From: Bradyrhizobium hereditatis
GTDB taxonomy: Bacteria; Pseudomonadota; Alphaproteobacteria; Rhizobiales; Xanthobacteraceae
Length of the DNA: 64,000 bases
Assembly: GCF_020329435.1 (NCBI RefSeq)
Contig: NZ_JAGKJK010000001.1
Span: 310,001 to 374,000, forward strand
Reading direction: 5' to 3'
The notes under the pieces were generated by a model that saw nothing but the letters and a program-made list of their open reading frames with translations, had not been told where the DNA came from and did not search any database. A program made the translations under genes and the position numbers. Of this stretch, positions 51,408 through 59,912 are shown in pieces (position 1 is the first letter of the stretch; every line of letters starts with the position of its first letter).

Positions 51408-52862
51408 TCAGACGCGGGCGCGAACGGGCCGCAGCAGGAATGCGGGAAGGTGCGAGTGATCAGCGGGTTCCGATTCGGTCTCGCGCTGAGCGCGCCGCGG
51501 TTCGGGCCGGCCGATTGACGGTACCCGAGCGGTCGCGGCTGGCGCCTGCGAACCGCCGTTGCGGCTTCCACCCTTGGCATGCCGCGGCTCGTGATCGGGA
51601 GATCTGGCATGTTCCTTGGCATGGCGTGGCTCGCGTTCGCGCCGCTTGCGTCGGCCGCGTGAACCTTCCCGGGACCCTTCGCGCGCGCGATGTTCGCGCG
51701 GCTGCTCGCTCTCCTCGGACTGTTCCGAGTGCACGGTGTAATCGCCTTCGGCAGGCGGAATGGTTTTTCCGATCAGGCGTTCGATCGCAGCGATCGATTT
51801 GCTGTCGAGCGGCGTGACAATCGAGATCGCGGTGCCGTTACGGCCGGCGCGCCCGGTGCGGCCGATGCGATGCACGTAATCGTCGGCGTGGTGCGGCACA
51901 TCGAAATTGAAGACGTGGCTGACGGCCGGAATGTCGAGGCCGCGGGCGGCGACGTCGGAGGCCACGAGGAGCGGAATCTCGCCCTTGCGGAATTGATCGA
52001 GCGCTGCGGTGCGCGCCGACTGGTCCATGTCGCCATGCAGCGCGCCTACGCTGAAGCCGTGCTTCTGCAGCGACTTGTGAACGATCGCAACCTCGCGCTT
52101 GCGGTTGCAGAAGATGATCGCGTTGTTGAGATCCTTGGCGTCGCGGAGCAGGCGGCGGAGCAGTTCGCGCTTCTCGTGTGGCTCGCGGCCGCCATTCACC
52201 TTGAACTGGGACACGCCGGTCGCTGTCGTCGCCGGCTTTGAGACTTCGATACGCTCGGGATTGTGCAGGAAGGTTTCGCTGATGCGGCTGATTTCCGGCG
52301 GCATCGTCGCGGTGAAGAACAGGGTCTGGCGCGTGAACGGCACCAGCTTGCAGATGCGTTCGATGTCGGGGATGAAGCCCATGTCCAGCATGCGGTCGGC
52401 TTCATCGATCACCAGCAGTTCGACGCCGGTGAGCAGGAGACCGCCGCGCTCGGTGTGGTCGAGCAGACGGCCGGGGGTTGCGATCAGGACGTCGACGCCG
52501 CGCGTCAGCTTACTGTCCTGATCGCCAAAGGAGACGCCGCCGATCAGAAGCGCGACGTTGAGTTTCTGGCCGGCACCATATTTGTCGAAATTCTCTTTGA
52601 CCTGGGCGGCGAGTTCGCGGGTCGGTTCGAGGATCAGGGTGCGGGGCATTCGGGCCCGGGCGCGGCCCTTTTCCAGAAGTGTGAGCATGGGCAGGACGAA
52701 GGCGGCGGTCTTGCCGGTGCCGGTCTGGGCGATGCCGAGGACGTCGCGGCGGGCCAGAACGTGCGGAATTGCCTGTTCCTGGATGGGGGTAGGGGTGGTG
52801 TACCCGGTGGCCGCAACTGCGGCGAGGACCTTATCTGAAAGGCCGAGATTGGAAAAAGACAT
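51408..52862 (-). CDS. DEAD-box RNA helicase (RhlE type)
   Basis: ATP-dependent RNA helicase of 484 residues. Q motif GYTTPTPIQEQAI; Walker A AQTGTGKT (45-52); DEAD at 153-156; TAT (182-184, in place of SAT); the second RecA domain ends with HRIGRTGRAGR. The C-terminal 100 residues are low-complexity, rich in Arg, Glu, His and Ser (REPRHAKEHARSPDHEPRH), typical of RhlE-like proteins that bind the degradosome or ribosome. The start at 52862 has AGAGG just before. It could work with RNase E encoded at 8997. Confidence 0.93.
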   Translation of the reverse strand: MSFSNLGLSDKVLAAVAATGYTTPTPIQEQAIPHVLARRDVLGIAQTGTGKTAAFVLPMLTLLEKGRARARMPRTLILEPTRELAAQVKENFDKYGAGQKLNVALLIGGVSFGDQDSKLTRGVDVLIATPGRLLDHTERGGLLLTGVELLVIDEADRMLDMGFIPDIERICKLVPFTRQTLFFTATMPPEISRISETFLHNPERIEVSKPATTATGVSQFKVNGGREPHEKRELLRRLLRDAKDLNNAIIFCNRKREVAIVHKSLQKHGFSVGALHGDMDQSARTAALDQFRKGEIPLLVASDVAARGLDIPAVSHVFNFDVPHHADDYVHRIGRTGRAGRNGTAISIVTPLDSKSIAAIERLIGKTIPPAEGDYTVHSEQSEESEQPREHRAREGSREGSRGRRKRREREPRHAKEHARSPDHEPRHAKGGSRNGGSQAPAATARVPSIGRPEPRRAQRETESEPADHSHLPAFLLRPVRARV

Positions 52863-53245
52863 TGAGCCTCTAGTCGACACCGCCGTTCGGAATCGAAGGT
52901 AAAAAGGCTGTCGCGTTTTGCCCCGAAACGGCGCGCTTTTGAAAAGCTGGGGGCTCTGACTTACGCAGACGAGCGGCAAACGAGGAATCGCGCTTCGATC
53001 CAGGGCCGCGTTGAGCGCGAACATAGGGTCGAAATCGCCAAAGTCAATCTTGGAACCTCTATTGAAGCCGAAAAAGCTTAATGTTTTCGCACAAATAACA
53101 GCAAAACCGCGGATTGATCGTCAATCTGGGTCGCCGCCTTGCTATCAATCGGGGCGGTTGAACCGCGGGCTTGGGGATGCCGACTATGGCATGAAGCGGC
53201 TATGCACGGCCCGAATCAGGACCATTCGTGCACTCGGGGATTTCG
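52863..53245. other. 383-base divergent intergenic region without a gene
   Basis: Between the start of the helicase gene and the start of the caspase-like gene. It should carry both promoters and possibly a long leader of the helicase mRNA. I see no conserved ORF or strong hairpin; an AT-rich patch near 53075-53105 is the most promoter-like part. Confidence 0.45.
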
Positions 53246-54745
53246 ATGAAGGGTTGGCTTTCCAGACTGCTCGCGGTGACGAGCCTCGCAACGTGCATCG
53301 CGGTCTTTGCCGCGCCCGCTTACGGCGAAAAGCGCGTGGCGCTGGTGGTCGGCAACAACGACTACCGGAACGTGCCCAAGCTGCAGAAAGCGGTCAACGA
53401 CGCGCGCACCATGGGCGATACGCTCAAGCAGCTCGGCTTTACGGTGATGGTGGCGGAGAACCAGAACCGGCAGGCGTTCAGCCAGACGCTGCTGGCCTTC
53501 GACAAGGCAGTCGATGCCGGCGACACCGCGTTCTTCTTCTATGCCGGCCACGGCTTCGAAATCGCCGGCCAGAATTTCCTGCTGCCGACCGACGTGCCGG
53601 CGGCGACCGAAGGACAGGAAGAACTGGTGCGCGACGCCTCGATCCTCGCGGACCGCATCATCGAGCGGCTGCAGAACCGCAAGGTGCGCACTGCAATCCT
53701 GGTGTTCGATGCCTGCCGCAATAATCCGTTCGAACGTCCTGGCACACGTGCGGTCGCCGGCGGCGGCGGCCTTGCGCCGATGACGCAATTACCGGAGGGC
53801 GTGTTCTCGATCTTCTCGGCGGGACCGCGGCAGACCGCGCTCGATCGGCTCTCCAACGAAGACGCCAACCCCAATTCGGTGTTCACGCGCACGTTCGCCA
53901 AGGAGATTACGCAGCCTGGCGTGAACCTGGTCCAGGTCGCGCAGCGCACGCGGCGCGCGGTCAGCGAACTCGCGGAGACCGTCCGTCACAAGCAGATCCC
54001 GGTCTATTTCGATCAGATGGTCGACGACGTGTTCCTGAACGGCATGGCCAAGGGGCAGGCTGAGGTGGCGGCGAAGCCCGCCGAGCCGCAGCAGCAGCTC
54101 GCGGCGCTGTCGCCGGTGCAGCGCCTGCAGCCGCAGAAGGAATCCCTGAATGCGCCGATCGCGTCGTTCTCGCGTCACAATGGCGGCTGGACGGTCGTAT
54201 TCTCGTTTGCCGATCCGACGCTCGGCATTTCCTGGCGACTCGGCGAGACCGGCGACTTCCGCGAGACCGGCTTCATCGATACGCTCGATCCGCGCACCCG
54301 CAAGCGGATGCCCAACCCTTCGATCGAGCTTCCGGCCGATGCGCCGGCCGGCAACATCCAGGTGCGCTATGTCGACACCAATGGCGAGTTGCAGGGGCCG
54401 TTCCCGATCCGGTTCGATCCGGAGGCCGCACTGATCCGCGACCAGCGCAAGATCCTCGACATGACCGCGACGAGCTGGCTGTCGTTCCGCGAATACAACG
54501 GCCTGCTTGTCTATTACACGCACCTGATGTCGTACCGCTGCGCGATCCGCGAAGTGCGCGTCGGCATCGACAGTGCAGTGCCGGACAAGGTTCTGAAAAT
54601 GCCGCCCTGCGATCCCCGTGATCCCAGCGTCATCCCGCACGACGCCAGCCCCTATCTGAAGCTCGCGCCCACGACGAGGTCGGTCTCGGTGGAATTGACC
54701 TATCGCGACGGCAGCGTCTCCGAGATCAAGAGTTTTCGGCGGTAG
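53246..54745 (+). CDS. Exported caspase-like (peptidase C14, orthocaspase) protein
   Basis: Protein of 499 residues with a signal peptide (1-27) and a C14 caspase-fold domain at about 30-260. The dyad is present: H102 in FYAGHGFEIAG and C157 in FDACRNNPF, with the usual opening RVALVVGNNDYRNVPKLQKAVNDA. The C-terminal 200 residues contain no catalytic motif and look beta-rich. Export of a caspase-like enzyme is common in this group, but the substrate is unknown; these enzymes often cut after basic residues. The start is ATG 53246 with GGGGA before. Confidence 0.9.
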   Translation: MKGWLSRLLAVTSLATCIAVFAAPAYGEKRVALVVGNNDYRNVPKLQKAVNDARTMGDTLKQLGFTVMVAENQNRQAFSQTLLAFDKAVDAGDTAFFFYAGHGFEIAGQNFLLPTDVPAATEGQEELVRDASILADRIIERLQNRKVRTAILVFDACRNNPFERPGTRAVAGGGGLAPMTQLPEGVFSIFSAGPRQTALDRLSNEDANPNSVFTRTFAKEITQPGVNLVQVAQRTRRAVSELAETVRHKQIPVYFDQMVDDVFLNGMAKGQAEVAAKPAEPQQQLAALSPVQRLQPQKESLNAPIASFSRHNGGWTVVFSFADPTLGISWRLGETGDFRETGFIDTLDPRTRKRMPNPSIELPADAPAGNIQVRYVDTNGELQGPFPIRFDPEAALIRDQRKILDMTATSWLSFREYNGLLVYYTHLMSYRCAIREVRVGIDSAVPDKVLKMPPCDPRDPSVIPHDASPYLKLAPTTRSVSVELTYRDGSVSEIKSFRR

Positions 54746-54938
54746 TAGTACGCACCGCGTCATTGCGACCCGCTGGCTCGCAATGATGCGTACATAGCGA
54801 CGTAAATTCGATCGTTATCTCCCGCGCATGCGGAGGATCCGGTACGCCGCGGCAGCGAGTTTTGCCCTGCATTTGCATTGCCGATCCTTGGCGGATCGTC
54901 GATCCTGGCGGTCGGACAAGCAGCGACAGGAGCCTGCG

Positions 54939-56144
54939 ATGAAAGTGCGCTGTTGCATCGTCGGCGGCGGGCCGGCTGGCATGATGCTCGGATATCTCTT
55001 CGGACGCGCCGGCATCGATGTCGTCGTGCTGGAGAAGCACGCCGACTTCTTTCGCGACTTCCGCGGCGATACCGTGCATCCCTCGACGCTGCAGGTGATG
55101 GACGAGCTTGGGCTGATCGAGGGATTCCTGAAGCTGCCGCATCAGCGCCTGCAGAAAATGGAGGGGCTGTTCGGCGGAGATAAAGTGCGGATTGCCGATC
55201 TCAGCCGGCTCAACGTCAAATATCCGTTCATCGCCTTCATGCCGCAGTGGGACTTTCTCAACTTCCTGCGCGAGAGCGGCAAACGGTTCGCCTCGCTCAA
55301 GGTGATGATGTCAACGGAAGCGATCGATCTGCTTCGCGATGGCGAGCGCGTCACGGGCGTGAAGGCGAGAACACCTGATGGCGTGATCGACATCGAGGCC
55401 GATCTGACTGTTGCTTGTGACGGCCGCCATTCGCTGCTGCGCGAGCGCGCTGGCCTTTCGGTCGAGGAAGTCGGTGCGCCGATGGACGTGCTGTGGTTTC
55501 GCGCCGGCAAGCGGGAGGACGAAAACGAAAGCCTGTTTGCACGCGTCGACCCCGGCAAGATGATGGTGACTTTCGATCGCGGCGACTACTGGCAATGCGC
55601 ATTCGTCATTCCCAAAGGGCAGTATGAGGCCGTGAAGGCGAGGGGATTGCCTGCGCTGCTTGACGATGTCGGGCGGATGGCGCCGATCCTGAAACCGGGG
55701 CTGTCTGAAGTGAAGAGCTGGGATGACGTGAAGCTGCTGACGGTTGCGATCAATCGGTTGAAACGCTGGACGCGTGAGGGGCTGCTCTGCATCGGCGATG
55801 CCGCGCATGCGATGTCGCCGATGGGCGGCGTCGGCGTCAACCTCGCGGTGCAGGATGCGTTGGCGACCGCCAACCTGCTTGCCGCGAAGCTGGCGCAAGG
55901 ATGTCCGTCGGAGAACGAGCTCGACTCCGTCCGAAGGCGCCGCGAATTCCCGGTGAAGATGACACAGCGGATGCAGGTGATCGCGCAGGACAACATCGTC
56001 AGCGCCGCGCTCAAGCCCGGCAATCATGCGCTGAAGGCTCCGCTCGTCATGCGCCTCATAACCGCGATCCCCTGGCTGCAGGGCATCACGGCGCGATTTG
56101 TGGGGCTCGGCGTGCGGCCCGAACATGTGCAACTTGGCCGTTGA
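54939..56144 (+). CDS. FAD-dependent oxidoreductase (group A flavoprotein monooxygenase)
   Basis: Cytoplasmic flavoenzyme of 401 residues of the para-hydroxybenzoate hydroxylase fold. The FAD motif is GGGPAGMMLGYLFGRAG near the N-terminus; the DG motif is VACDGRHSLLRERAGL; the second FAD motif is GDAAHAMSPMGGVGVNLAVQDA. Such enzymes hydroxylate aromatic rings or halogenate, using NAD(P)H. The start at 54939 is set by AGGAG at the right distance. Single gene; the substrate cannot be told. Confidence 0.9.
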   Translation: MKVRCCIVGGGPAGMMLGYLFGRAGIDVVVLEKHADFFRDFRGDTVHPSTLQVMDELGLIEGFLKLPHQRLQKMEGLFGGDKVRIADLSRLNVKYPFIAFMPQWDFLNFLRESGKRFASLKVMMSTEAIDLLRDGERVTGVKARTPDGVIDIEADLTVACDGRHSLLRERAGLSVEEVGAPMDVLWFRAGKREDENESLFARVDPGKMMVTFDRGDYWQCAFVIPKGQYEAVKARGLPALLDDVGRMAPILKPGLSEVKSWDDVKLLTVAINRLKRWTREGLLCIGDAAHAMSPMGGVGVNLAVQDALATANLLAAKLAQGCPSENELDSVRRRREFPVKMTQRMQVIAQDNIVSAALKPGNHALKAPLVMRLITAIPWLQGITARFVGLGVRPEHVQLGR

Positions 56145-56154
56145 TCTGGCGGCT

Positions 56155-56175
56155 AATACCTGGTATTATGATACC
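56155..56175. promoter_or_regulatory. Nested ATACC palindromes upstream of the barrel gene
   Basis: AATACC-T-GGTATT and GGTAT-TATG-ATACC share the middle block, giving two overlapping dyads within 21 bases just after the monooxygenase stop. It could be a small terminator or a protein site in the leader of the outer-membrane gene 160 bases further on. Confidence 0.35.
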
Positions 56176-56338
56176 TAGATCGGGCAATTTATACAACCGG
56201 TTCCATCTAATCGGCTCACATTGCTCGTAACTGTAGCAAGCAGGTGACAGTCAAAAGGCGGGAATCCGGTTACCTTGACGTCAGATTTGGACGCAGAGCC
56301 ACACAGTTCAAAATTTGCTTCGAAGAAGGGGAACGGAA

Positions 56339-57124
56339 ATGAAGAAACTGGTACTTGCCGCTTCGATCCTCGCCGCCAGCGCGATGAGTGCGTTCGCCGC
56401 AGACATGCCGGCCCGCATCGCGAAGGCGCCCGTGGCGCCCCCGGTCGTTACCTATGACTGGTCCGGCATCTATTTCGGCGGCGCGGTTGGCGGTGTCTGG
56501 CACGAAACCGGCGGCAATTTCTTCAACGCGCCGGGCTTCCTCTGGAGCACGGGCAACGGCGACGGCTCGTTGCTTTACGGTGGCTTTGCCGGAATCCAGA
56601 AGCAGTGGGGCAACTGGGTGTTAGGCATCGAGGGCGGTTACAATGCTCTCGACAACGGCTTCAATAGCACACTTGGCGGTGGCGTTCCTGGCGCGGCCTG
56701 CGGCTATCCCATCGGTACGGCCTGCGAAAGCCGTCTCAATAACATGTGGTATATCGGCGGCCGGGTTGGTTATGCCTGGAACCGGTTCATGCTGTACGGG
56801 CAGGGCGGCTTCGCTCAGGCTGATATCGATACCCAAGGATTCACTCTTCCGGTCGGGCCCGCGTTCTCGTTCGCGGGTGCCACTCATAACGGCTGGTATG
56901 TTGGCGTCGGTGCCGAATACGCGGTTCTCGACTATCTGATCCTCGGCATCGACTACAAGCACTACGAGTTCGACAGCGCGCAGCACAATTGTAACCTTGC
57001 ACTGGCTAGCTGCGTCGGTCCGCAGGACTTCCGCAATGTGGACGCGACCGCCGACGCCGTCATGGGCCGGGTGAGCTTCAAGTTCAATCCGTGGCCTGCT
57101 GCACCGGTTGTTGCCAGGTACTGA
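56339..57124 (+). CDS. Outer-membrane beta-barrel protein (Omp25/31-like)
   Basis: Small eight-stranded barrel of 261 residues with a signal peptide (1-21, ending AFAAD) and a short periplasmic lead with PARIAKAPVAPP before the barrel. Strands alternate as in YDWSGIYFGGAVGGVWHETGG, NWVLGIEGGYNALDNGF and GRVSFKFNPWPAAPVVARY; the last residue is aromatic, as the BAM complex needs. Two cysteine pairs are present in the loops. Such barrels are abundant in Bradyrhizobium and Brucella. Followed by a strong terminator at 57161. Confidence 0.91.
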   Translation: MKKLVLAASILAASAMSAFAADMPARIAKAPVAPPVVTYDWSGIYFGGAVGGVWHETGGNFFNAPGFLWSTGNGDGSLLYGGFAGIQKQWGNWVLGIEGGYNALDNGFNSTLGGGVPGAACGYPIGTACESRLNNMWYIGGRVGYAWNRFMLYGQGGFAQADIDTQGFTLPVGPAFSFAGATHNGWYVGVGAEYAVLDYLILGIDYKHYEFDSAQHNCNLALASCVGPQDFRNVDATADAVMGRVSFKFNPWPAAPVVARY

Positions 57125-57160
57125 TTGTTGCGAGGTACTGAAAACTAGTACTTCTGTGAG

Positions 57161-57186
57161 GAAGCCCCGGCCTTGGCCGGGGCTTC
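57161..57186 (+). terminator. Intrinsic terminator after the barrel gene
   Basis: Twelve-bp perfect stem (GAAGCCCCGGCC / GGCCGGGGCTTC) with a TT loop, effectively a 10-bp stem with a 6-base loop, followed by TTTCTTT. Thirty-seven bases after the stop codon. Confidence 0.92.
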
Positions 57187-57241
57187 TTTCTTTGTACAGG
57201 ATCCAGGGCGGCCTTGTTCAGACGGGAAGCCAGATGCCCGC

Positions 57242-58012
57242 CTAGCCCATGATCGAATACCCGCCATCGACGGGAATCGCCGTGCCGGTGAGGAAATCCG
57301 AGGCGGGCGAAGCGAGGAACACCGCAATCCCGGCAAAATCATCGATGCCGCCCCAGCGCGCCGCCGGCGTGCGGGCCAATACTCGCTCGTGCAGGCCGCC
57401 GATCTCCTGGCGCGCACGCTTGGTGAGGTCGGTATCGATCCAGCCCGGCAGCACGGCGTTGACCTGGATGTTGTCGGCCGCCCAGGCGCAGGCGCAGGAA
57501 CGCGTGAACTGCACGATGCCGCCCTTGCTGGCAGCATAGGCTGGCGTGAAGCTGGCGCCGAAGATCGACATCATCGATCCGATATTGATGATCTTGCCGC
57601 CGCTGGCCGCCTTCATGGCGGGATAGACCGCCTGCGAGCACAGGAACGCGCTGGTGAGATTGGTCTGGATCACGCTGTCCCACTCGGCGATATCAAGCGC
57701 ATGCGGCGGCTTTCGGATGTTGATCCCGGCATTGTTGACGAGGATGTCGATCCGGCCCAGTTCGCGCACCACACGCTCGGCCATGGTTGCGACTGCTGCC
57801 TTGTCGGTGACGTCGGTAGCCACGGAAATCGCCCGGGCGCCGCCTTGCGCAAGCTCTGCGACCGCGGCTGCCGATTTGGCTTCGTTGCGCCCGACCACAG
57901 CGATCGCCGCACCGGCTTTCGCAAGCCCTCGGGCCATACCGAGCCCGATACCGCCATTGCCGCCGGTGATGATGGCGACCTTGCCTGAGAGGTCGAAGAG
58001 TGTTGTTGCCAT
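57242..58012 (-). CDS. SDR family oxidoreductase
   Basis: Classical short-chain dehydrogenase of 256 residues. The cofactor motif is TGGNGGIGLGMARGLAKAG (about 16-34), NNAG in ILVNNAGINIRK, and the active site has Ser in NIGSMMS and Y-A-A-S-K in YAASKGGIVQF, with the PGWIDTDL loop after it. It ends GTAIPVDGGYSIMG, typical of 2-deoxy-D-gluconate 3-dehydrogenase-like or 3-oxoacyl-ACP reductase-like enzymes. The start at 58012 fits the family; the ribosome site is weak. The family 3 repeat (58031-58117) begins 19 bases upstream and so separates the gene from its promoter. Confidence 0.91.
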   Translation of the reverse strand: MATTLFDLSGKVAIITGGNGGIGLGMARGLAKAGAAIAVVGRNEAKSAAAVAELAQGGARAISVATDVTDKAAVATMAERVVRELGRIDILVNNAGINIRKPPHALDIAEWDSVIQTNLTSAFLCSQAVYPAMKAASGGKIINIGSMMSIFGASFTPAYAASKGGIVQFTRSCACAWAADNIQVNAVLPGWIDTDLTKRARQEIGGLHERVLARTPAARWGGIDDFAGIAVFLASPASDFLTGTAIPVDGGYSIMG

Positions 58013-58030
58013 TGTTGTTATCCAGTTTTT

Positions 58031-58117
58031 GTAGGATGGGTGGAGCACACAGCGATACCCATCATCAATCCCAACGCACAAAGTCGATGGGTATCGCTGC
58101 CGCTCCACCCATCCTAC
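58031..58117. repeat. Intergenic palindromic repeat, family 3, copy B
   Basis: 87-base element with 16-bp perfect inverted ends (GTAGGATGGGTGGAGC, 58031-58046, and its complement, 58102-58117), and inner 12-bp arms AGCGATACCCAT (58051-58062) and ATGGGTATCGCT (58087-58098). Same family as 40030-40110. It would form a very stable RNA hairpin in the leader of the SDR gene. Confidence 0.9.
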
Positions 58118-58129
58118 AAGCCTACGAAT

Positions 58130-58315
58130 CTAACGACTGCCTTGCCAGATCAGGATCAGGCCGACGGCGGCGAGCAGCGCACCATACCCCGCCCATTGCA
58201 GTTGATTGATCATGAAGCTCGAGCGCGGCCAGGGTATCACTCCGGTGCCCTGACCGATCCACAAAAGACCGATCGCGAGCGCCAGAAAGCCGATGATCAA
58301 GAGCGATCTGGCCAT
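58130..58315 (-). CDS. Small membrane protein (61 aa) of unknown function
   Basis: Two predicted membrane helices (RSLLIIGFLALAIGLLWIG and GYGALLAAVGLILIWQG) joined by a short loop with GTGVIPWPRSSFMIN. The start at 58315 has GGAGAAGG right before it, which decides it over a longer frame. I recall similar short proteins in other Hyphomicrobiales, often annotated as hypothetical membrane proteins. It lies just upstream of, and on the same strand as, the SDR gene, with the family 3 repeat between them. Confidence 0.75.
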   Translation of the reverse strand: MARSLLIIGFLALAIGLLWIGQGTGVIPWPRSSFMINQLQWAGYGALLAAVGLILIWQGSR

Positions 58316-58405
58316 GCCTTCTCCGTTGCCGTGACGTGGCAAAGGCATTCTTCGATTGTCTTTGGGCCGCTCCGGGAAACCATTGCCCACGGGGGGCCGT
58401 AGCTT

Positions 58406-58612
58406 TTGATCGAATACAAAGCGGGCCGGCTTCGCAAGACGGAAGAGCGGTCAGACGAGCCCTCGCTACTGATCTCAGGCATCGGCCGCGCTGAAGCGAT
58501 GGCCTATCGCGACACGCGCGGGCAGGCGATGACGGATTAGGATTGGTCGGAGATCGAGTACCGGCTGCACTGGGCGTACCGGTCGCTGAATGCGGCGGTG
58601 GCAGGGAACTGA
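58406..58612 (+). pseudogene. Possible gene remnant with an in-frame stop
   Basis: Read from TTG 58406 the frame gives LIEYKAGRLRKTEE, GRAEAMAYRDTRGQ, then TAG at 58538-58540, then DWSEIEYRLHWAYRSLNAAVAGN and a stop at 58610. The part after the stop has the composition of real protein, so this may be a decayed gene; no family is recognised. It is followed by the family 4 repeat, so the 566-base stretch 58316-58881 seems to be a decayed locus holding only this, the repeat and a terminator. Confidence 0.3.
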
Positions 58613-58644
58613 CAGGATGATCTCAAGGGGGGAGAGCCGATTCA

Positions 58645-58789
58645 GTGCCCCGGACGGAGCGCAGCGCGTAGCGATGCGCTGCAGAGCCGGGGGCCCATTG
58701 GTCGAAACGGAGAAATGGGTCCCGGCTCGGCGGTGCCGCGTTGCCGGACGATGCTACGCATCGCCTAGGCCGCACCGCGTCCGGGACAC
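58645..58789. repeat. Intergenic repeat, family 4, with long inverted structure
   Basis: 145-base element with outer arms GTGCCCCGGACG (58645-58656) and CGTCCGGGACAC (58778-58789, one mismatch) and an inner hairpin of GAGCCGGGGGCCCA with TGGGTCCCGGCTC. The type is familiar from Bradyrhizobium genomes (recalled). It lies between the gene remnant and the terminator of the second barrel gene. Confidence 0.75.
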
Positions 58790-58829
58790 GCGATGTGCCC
58801 CTGAGCTCATGCCAGATTCTTGGCAACAA

Positions 58830-58857
58830 AAAAGCCCCGGACCATGCCGGGGCTTTT
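58830..58857 (-). terminator. Intrinsic terminator of the second barrel gene
   Basis: Stem AAAAGCCCCGG / CCGGGGCTTTT with a 6-base loop, followed on the minus strand by a T-run (TTTTTTG). It lies 25 bases after the stop of the gene at 58882-59679. Confidence 0.92.
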
Positions 58858-58881
58858 GAGCTGCTGAATTAGCTTGGCAGG

Positions 58882-59679
58882 TCAGTACTTGGCCTGGATC
58901 GGAGCCCCGCTCCAGTTGAAGCGATAGACCAGCGAGGTGCTGATGGTCTGCACCCAAGGCTTGAAGGTAACGGCTGCGCCCGTCGGAAGACCGGTGGCGA
59001 CAGCAGTTTCCGGAAGCGAGATGCGGTCATAGAACGCCGAGCGGTATTCGGTCTTCATAAACCAGCCAGGTGCGGTGATACCAAAGATGTCGAGATTGTT
59101 TTCGACGCCGCCGCCAATGAACCAGCCGTTACGCTGGAAGGATCCCGTGGTGGCAAGAGTCGGGCCGCCTCCCGGAGCCAGCGTTGACATGTTGGTGCCC
59201 GACCACTCTGAACCGGAGTAACCGCCGTTTACGTAGGACAGTACGTTCGGAGCAACCAGGTAACCGACCCTGACGCCGGCTGCGTAGCTGGTCTCGAGTT
59301 TCTCGCGGCCTTCGATGCCGAAGAACGGATCGCTGAGGGAACCGCGGATGTCGCCGAACTGTCCATCGCCGAAGATACCTGCCACCCACCGGCCGGCGAA
59401 CTGCCAGTCGTAACCGATACCAACGGTACCGAACCAGCCGCTGCCACCCAGACGTTGATCCCGGGTAAGGGCAAGGGGAGCTCCGGGGAAGGTCTGCACG
59501 TTGCTGTCGGCAGCCCACAGGCCACCGCCGGCGCCGCCGAAGATGTAGAAGCCGGTCCAGTTATATGCGGGCGCAACCGGCGCCGGGGCCTTGGTGTAGG
59601 GGCGGGCAGCGAGGTCAGCCGCCGAGGCCGATCCGGTGAACGCCGCCAGCGCCGTCAGAGCGAGCAGTACCTTTTTCAT
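58882..59679 (-). CDS. Outer-membrane beta-barrel protein (Omp25/31-like)
   Basis: Second small barrel of 265 residues, with a signal peptide (1-21) and the lead ADLAARPYTKAPAPVAPAYNWTGFYIFGGAGGG typical of Omp25/31-like proteins. It ends SLVYRFNWSGAPIQAKY, with the C-terminal aromatic BAM signal. It shares the fold but little loop sequence with the barrel at 56339, and has no cysteine. The start at 59679 has GAGGGA 7 bases upstream, better than an in-frame TTG before it. Own terminator at 58830. Confidence 0.91.
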   Translation of the reverse strand: MKKVLLALTALAAFTGSASAADLAARPYTKAPAPVAPAYNWTGFYIFGGAGGGLWAADSNVQTFPGAPLALTRDQRLGGSGWFGTVGIGYDWQFAGRWVAGIFGDGQFGDIRGSLSDPFFGIEGREKLETSYAAGVRVGYLVAPNVLSYVNGGYSGSEWSGTNMSTLAPGGGPTLATTGSFQRNGWFIGGGVENNLDIFGITAPGWFMKTEYRSAFYDRISLPETAVATGLPTGAAVTFKPWVQTISTSLVYRFNWSGAPIQAKY

Positions 59680-59912
59680 TCTCAATCCCTCAGTCCAGAA
59701 GCGACTATTCTGATCGCTCTAACGATGCGCGAGCACCCGATTCCCAAAACCCAGTGCCGTGACTATACGCAGTTCTGGCCAAAATGCTGTTGCGAGAGGA
59801 ACACAGCTCCCCGGAATCGGGGGTTGCAAATACGCCTAGAAAACAGGCAACATTCGGCGCTATCCGGCCATATCGGCCGAAAATAGCCCGAAAACAGCCT
59901 GAAATCGCGAAA

